DNA of 64,000 nucleotides from NCEH01 sp043195195 (GTDB lineage: Bacteria; Pseudomonadota; Alphaproteobacteria; Rhizobiales; Xanthobacteraceae). How positions within the stretch are numbered: position 1 is the first letter of the stretch; each line of letters starts with the position of its first letter. The notes beneath the pieces are model-generated. The model was not told where the DNA came from, searched no databases, and saw only the letters and a list, made by a program, of their open reading frames with translations. Location of the stretch: the NCBI RefSeq assembly GCF_043195195.1, contig NZ_JBAFWT010000026.1, positions 14,655 to 78,654 of the forward strand, read 5' to 3'. A program made the translations under genes and the position numbers. Shown one piece after another: positions 60,401 to 64,000 of the stretch.

Positions 60401-63400
60401 TCATCGCCACGCCGGCGGCGTTGCAACTGATGTCGCAGGATCTCACCGCCAGCTACAGGCTGGGGGCAAACATCAACCTGACCACCGCCTTCACCGCCGA
60501 CGGCAGCGGCAATTATGCGGGCCTCTGGGGGGCATCCGGCTTCGTGCCGATCGGCAATTCCGGCACGCCGTTCTCCGGCATCTTCGACGGCCAGGGCCAC
60601 AGCATCACCGGCCTGACCATCAATCGCAGCGGGACCAATTACGTGGGCCTGTTCGGCTATACGAACGGTGCCACGATCAGCAACGTGACGCTCTCAGCCG
60701 GCAGCATCACCGGCAATGACGATGTGGGCTCGCTCATCGGCTACATGCTCGGCGGTTCCGTCTCTTCCGCGTCCGCGAGCGCCACGGTCACCGGCGCTAA
60801 CACTTTGGAAACCAACGTCGGCGGTCTCGTGGGAGTCAATGACGGCGGCGCCATCAGCCGCGCCTCCGCGAGCGGCAATGTCACCGGCGCGGGCTATCAG
60901 ATCGGCGGCCTCGTCGGCTATCTCGTCAACGGCGGCAGCATCACGCAGTCCTATGCCACGGGCGACGTCACCGGCACCAATACGGGCGCCGGCATGGGCT
61001 ATATCGGCGGCCTGGTGGGCGCGAGCGGCTTCACCGGCAATGACGGCGGCACCATCAGCCAATCGTACGCCACCGGCACCGTCACCGGCAGTTCCGGCCC
61101 CATCGGCGGCTTCATCGGCCACAATGAGGGGACCATCACCGATGCCTACGCCACCGGCCGGGTCATCGGGCTCGGCAGTGCGTCCAACGTCGGCGGCTTC
61201 GTCGGCGTCAACTATACGGATGGCGTGATCACCGCAGCCTATTCGACGGGCTATGTCTCCGGTGGCGCGCAGGTCGGCGGGTTTGCGGGTTATAACAACG
61301 CCAGCGCCTCGGCCATTACCTCGGCCTATTGGGATACGCAGACCAGCGGACAGGCGAGCGGCATCGCCGGCGGGTCCGGCGGCATCACCGCGCGCACCAC
61401 GGCGCAGTTGCAGGGCACGCTGCCGGCGGGCTTCTCTTCGTCCATCTGGGGCACGGGGACCAATCTCTATCCCTACTTCACCTGGCGCTATGCCACGACG
61501 CCGGTGGCCGTCTCCGGCATCGCCTACAGCGACGCGGGCACCACGGCTCTGGCGGGCGCCACGGTCACGGCGGTATCGGGCGGCAGCGCGCTCGGCAGCG
61601 CGGTCACCGGGGCCAACGGCTATTACTACGTCCTGGCGCCGTCCAGCGCGCTCGCCTCCAGCGGCGTGCTCACCTATCTGGACAACGGCACGGCCAAGGG
61701 CGCCGCCTTCTCCGATGTGGACGGCACCAACGGCGTGCAGAACGTCGCCATCTATGGCACGGCAGCCCACATCATTACCGGCGAATCCACGCTGGCTGCG
61801 ACCCTGCCCAATTATCTTGCCGCCCGCGGCAGCTATGCCGACACTGATCTATCCTTCCTCTCCTCCACCACCTTCGCGCCACTGACAACGACGGCGGGCT
61901 ACGGCGTCTATCTCAACACCACGGGCAATTATACGCTCAACGCCAATCTCGGCTCCTCGGGCCTTTTGACCATCGACAGCGGCGGGGCGTTCGGCGTGAG
62001 CGGCGCGATCACGCTTGCGGCGGCGGGCGCGCTCGCCATCGCCGATGCGGTCTCCTGGTCCGACGCCTCGAGCCTTACCCTCTCCACTACGAGCGGCGGC
62101 AACATCAGCCTTGCCGGTGCGGTGACCGGAGCCGCTGGAACGCTGATCGTGAGCGCCAGCGGCACCGCAACCACATCAAGCGCGGTCAATGTGGGTACCT
62201 TCCGCCTCGATGGCGGGACCTGGCGCCAAGTCGCGGCGACGCTGCCGAGCTTCGCCGCCACCAATTTCGTTCTGGGCAGCGGCACCACCTTCCTGCGCGC
62301 CACGGGCGGCGACGGCTCGGCCGCGACGCCCTATCAGGTCGGCGATGTCTATGGCCTCCAGGGTGTCGGCTCCACCAGCCTGCTGTCGCAGAGCTTCGTG
62401 CTCGCCGCAGACATCGATGCGTCGGGTACTTCGAACTGGAATTCCGGCTCAGGCTTCAATCCCATCGGCAGCGATCTCGACAATTTCCTCGGAAGTTTCG
62501 ATGGCGGCGGCCACACCATCAGCGGCCTTGTGGTGACCAATTCCGCCCGGGCCGGCCTGTTCGGCGTGATCGGCAACGGCGCCACCGTCAGCAGCCTCAC
62601 GGTGGGTGGGACCGTGAACGGCGTCGTCGCCGGCGTGCTGGCGGCCTACAATCTGGGAACCGTCAGCAATGTGAAGACGTCCGGCACCGTCCTCAACGCC
62701 GGAAACCCGAACGCCGGCTTCGCCTATCTGGGTGGTCTCGTCGGCATCGATCAGGGGAACGGGAGCATCCTCAACTCGTCCTCCTCGGCGACCGTGACCA
62801 ATTCCCAAGCCAACACCAATGCGGGCGGCCTCGCGGGCGCCAGCCAGAACGCCTCGATCAGCAATTCCTTTGCCACCGGTGCGGTGACGAGCACCACCGC
62901 GACCAACACCACCACGGCCGGGCTGGTGGCCGCGAATTTCGGCACCATCACCGGCTCATATGCCACGGGCGGCGTATCGGGCGGCCTTTATTCCGGCGGC
63001 CTGGTCGCCGTCAACTCCGGGAGCATCTCGAACGCCTTCGCCACAGGCTCGGTCAGCGGCGCCACATATGCCGGCGGGCTGGTGGCCGTGAATGCCGGCA
63101 CCATCACCGGCTCATATGCGACGGGCGACGTTTCGGGCGCGGTTTATTCGGGCGGCCTCGTCGCCGTGAACTCCTTTAGCATCTCGAACGCCTTCGCCAC
63201 GGGCGCGGTCAGCGGCACCACCTATGCAGGCGGCCTTGTCGGCCAGAGCTACGGGCCCATCTCGAATTCCTATGCCACCGGTAACGTGACGGCCGGCACT
63301 TATGCCGGCGGTTTCATTGGCTATAATAACGGCGCGATCTCCAACAGCTATTCGACGGGCTCGGTGAGCGGGGCCACCTACCAGGGCGGCTTCATCGGCT

Positions 63401-64000
63401 ATCTCAGCTCCGGCACCGTCACGGCAAGCTTCTGGAATACGACGACATCGGGCACCGCCCTTGGCATCGGCGCGGGCTCGTCCACCGGCGTGACCGGGCT
63501 GACCACGGCACAGCTGAGCAGTCTGTCCACCTTTACCGGAGCAGGCTGGGACATTGATGATGCGGGCGGCACGGGAGCCGTCTGGCGCATCTATGACGGC
63601 TACACCATGCCGCTGCTGCGCAGCTTCATGACCGCCCTGACGGTGACCGGCGGCAGCGGCAGCAAGACCTATGACGGCAGCGCCACCAGCGCGAGCGTCG
63701 GCACGCTGACCTACAACCCGAGCGGCTACACCACCGCCCTGGTGCTCGGCAGTGCGCTCTACACCGCGTCCGGCGCCGATGCCGGCTCCTATTCGGGTGC
63801 CGGCCTGACACTTGGCGGCCTCTATTCGAGCCAGCTCGGCTACGACATCACCTTCGTGTCCGGCTCGCTCGCGATCGGTCAGGCCGCGCTGACCGCCACG
63901 GTGACCGACACGTCGAAGACCTATGACGGCCTCGCCTATAGCGGCGGCGCAGGGGTGACCTACAGCGGCTTCGTCGCCGGCGAGACGTCGGCCGTGCTCG
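57406..64000 (+). CDS. Giant filamentous-haemagglutinin-like TPS exoprotein (3' end outside window)
   Basis: The frame is open without stop from 57397 to the window edge, at least 2198 codons. The start is probably TTG 57406 after agagg; no ATG is near. A signal peptide (LAARALLLSSVALIVIADPL, cleaved near GHA/QQ) precedes the TPS secretion domain (about residues 66-300: NAIINWGSFSVGAGSSVRFE, VYLVNPNGITVGPTG, ALIARRVENAGTI). Then come beta-helix repeats, a segment at about 440-455 (ATGTWLLDPYNVTI), GLUG repeats (about 725-1320 and 1650-2020), a carboxypeptidase-like module near 1366-1430 (VSGIAYSDAGTTALAGATV) and YDG/MBG-type domains from about 2075 (TVTDTSKTYDG). Secretion needs a TpsB partner, not seen here. 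Confidence 0.9.
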   Translation, partial: MGKIVAAQGRTSRCRKCLAARALLLSSVALIVIADPLAGHAQQAASLPAGGSVVSGAAAISSPSATSVLVTQSSRNAIINWGSFSVGAGSSVRFENGSGATLNRVTGLSPSQLDGSLSATGSVYLVNPNGITVGPTGTVTTGGSFIASTHDVSDAEFNAGAAMTFKGSSTASVINYGSIGALGGDVALIARRVENAGTITAPNGTVGLAAGYEVLVRDATLSDGKFVVKVGGADTEAKTSGVIKAAEVELKANGGNVYALAGNTESITKATGVTSKGGRVFLTAGDGGSVTVSQKVVARAARSNGKAKGGEIQVSGGKVKVAGTLDAKGESDVGGAVTVTGSNLTLASGAVVDVSGATAGGTVRIGGDVQGSGTLAHAQTVTIEAGSVIKADATGTGTGGSVVVWSDGVTNFAGTISANGGALGGDGGFVETSGHELGFGAGLQVTTTAANGATGTWLLDPYNVTISNAADSFISVDTTSSPNTATPSGGSGTNLNVATLQSALASNNMVVLTSGAGSEAGNITVVNAVTWSANTTLTLNANTSTGGIFLNANVTGTGSGSGLVLNAGAGGINQTAASPTTIATSITVNTLNATTTNGGSVALTNSVNAITTLGTSSASGSFALTNGQDLNVSGPITSNGTLSLVTAAGDLNITAALNDSQAGASYTLSAANALNISKDLTLSGAGAQLNLSVGSSYSLVSGARVSLPDSGASLSINGQDYTLIHDAAGLQSVSGSGLYALGNDIDASATAGWNSGAGFQAIAGFSGTLAGFGHFVDSLTINRPGQSTQGLFGILSGTARDLTLSNVSINGNSTVGGVAGRLSGGTLSNVHVTGTVTGQGAQVGGLVGWSDIASIELSSSAASVSGTDEVGGLVGRNRVGSLTTSYATGAVTGTGSGIGGLVGTTVQGSALTDAYASGLVTGLSGTGGVVGSADGTTITSTNVYWDMDSTGQSASVVGSGFSSSSARTQSTYAGFDFSNVWVMIAGETRPMLRNEYSTVIATPAALQLMSQDLTASYRLGANINLTTAFTADGSGNYAGLWGASGFVPIGNSGTPFSGIFDGQGHSITGLTINRSGTNYVGLFGYTNGATISNVTLSAGSITGNDDVGSLIGYMLGGSVSSASASATVTGANTLETNVGGLVGVNDGGAISRASASGNVTGAGYQIGGLVGYLVNGGSITQSYATGDVTGTNTGAGMGYIGGLVGASGFTGNDGGTISQSYATGTVTGSSGPIGGFIGHNEGTITDAYATGRVIGLGSASNVGGFVGVNYTDGVITAAYSTGYVSGGAQVGGFAGYNNASASAITSAYWDTQTSGQASGIAGGSGGITARTTAQLQGTLPAGFSSSIWGTGTNLYPYFTWRYATTPVAVSGIAYSDAGTTALAGATVTAVSGGSALGSAVTGANGYYYVLAPSSALASSGVLTYLDNGTAKGAAFSDVDGTNGVQNVAIYGTAAHIITGESTLAATLPNYLAARGSYADTDLSFLSSTTFAPLTTTAGYGVYLNTTGNYTLNANLGSSGLLTIDSGGAFGVSGAITLAAAGALAIADAVSWSDASSLTLSTTSGGNISLAGAVTGAAGTLIVSASGTATTSSAVNVGTFRLDGGTWRQVAATLPSFAATNFVLGSGTTFLRATGGDGSAATPYQVGDVYGLQGVGSTSLLSQSFVLAADIDASGTSNWNSGSGFNPIGSDLDNFLGSFDGGGHTISGLVVTNSARAGLFGVIGNGATVSSLTVGGTVNGVVAGVLAAYNLGTVSNVKTSGTVLNAGNPNAGFAYLGGLVGIDQGNGSILNSSSSATVTNSQANTNAGGLAGASQNASISNSFATGAVTSTTATNTTTAGLVAANFGTITGSYATGGVSGGLYSGGLVAVNSGSISNAFATGSVSGATYAGGLVAVNAGTITGSYATGDVSGAVYSGGLVAVNSFSISNAFATGAVSGTTYAGGLVGQSYGPISNSYATGNVTAGTYAGGFIGYNNGAISNSYSTGSVSGATYQGGFIGYLSSGTVTASFWNTTTSGTALGIGAGSSTGVTGLTTAQLSSLSTFTGAGWDIDDAGGTGAVWRIYDGYTMPLLRSFMTALTVTGGSGSKTYDGSATSASVGTLTYNPSGYTTALVLGSALYTASGADAGSYSGAGLTLGGLYSSQLGYDITFVSGSLAIGQAALTATVTDTSKTYDGLAYSGGAGVTYSGFVAGETSAVL
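62947..63258 (+). repeat. Tandem 156-bp (52-residue) repeat in the adhesin
   Basis: Two successive units of 156 nt encode ITGSYATG-VSG--YSGGLVAVNS and SISNAFATG-VSG-TYAGGLV, each composed of two GLUG-type half-units, and a third, diverged copy follows to about 63414. High nucleotide identity indicates recent duplication. Confidence 0.75.

Noticed and set aside
57835..63600. Several long antisense frames across the adhesin
   Set aside because: They mirror the adhesin repeats (alanine/arginine-rich). The forward frame is uninterrupted and has TPS and GLUG motifs.
1..64000. CRISPR array, rRNA operon or full tRNA gene
   Set aside because: No regularly spaced short repeats and no rRNA signature were seen; the only tRNA-like sequence is the 53-nt fragment.

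Overview
This window is GC-rich DNA from an alphaproteobacterium, most likely a member of the Hyphomicrobiales (Rhizobiales), possibly near Xanthobacteraceae. This is inferred from protein families and local gene order (thrS, yidD, an IscU-type scaffold, folE, hisI, patatin, CBS protein, and later a Sun/RsmB methyltransferase and guaA), plus AapJ, DUF606/YdcZ and BTLCP proteins. No rRNA or complete tRNA gene is visible.

Region 1 (1-32065) reads mostly as core chromosome. It starts with the end of a sensor kinase and its OmpR-type regulator. Then come a gene-poor stretch holding a fossil of a filamentous-haemagglutinin gene, a thiamine-diphosphate enzyme, an L,D-transpeptidase, an orphan AapJ-like amino-acid binding protein, an exported metallo-hydrolase, NAD kinase and an exopolysaccharide-modification cluster (MBOAT acyltransferase, AlgJ/AlgX-like protein, RgpF-like protein). 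A large autotransporter, translation and cofactor genes, a rhomboid protease, a MAPEG gene broken by a 2-nt frameshift, and guaA follow.

Region 2 (32066-46445) is accessory. A P4-type integrase sits directly downstream of guaA, followed by an AlpA-like regulator and a 53-nt 3' fragment of tRNA-Leu(CAA) that looks like an attachment-site remnant. Beyond it are a LysR-controlled set of exported proteins (L,D-transpeptidase lipoprotein, VOC protein, S41 peptidase), a complete IS3 element, a truncated FGE-sulfatase gene, and a run of small redox enzymes (NmrA/QorB-type, SDR, flavin reductase, alpha/beta hydrolase) with HxlR, TetR (truncated), AraC and LysR (truncated) regulators.

Region 3 (46446-56205) is the remnant of an integrative or conjugative element or plasmid. 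It holds a methyltransferase/strawberry-notch helicase gene cut at its 3' end, a ParB-like gene with three separate lesions, a DUF932 gene, two small element proteins, an XRE regulator and the first part of a PLD-like/helicase gene. A MarR-VOC-NmrA-EVE cargo block interrupts it. Three of its genes share a structured 5' leader with a double-stem hairpin; two copies differ by a compensatory base change. This is the most interesting regulatory signal in the window.

Region 4 (56271-64000) has an AraC/GyrI-type regulator and a very long two-partner-secretion adhesin (TPS domain, GLUG repeats, YDG/MBG-type domains) that is open to the window edge.

Broken genes cluster in region 3 and around its left junction, which indicates a decaying mobile element whose cargo has been reshuffled.
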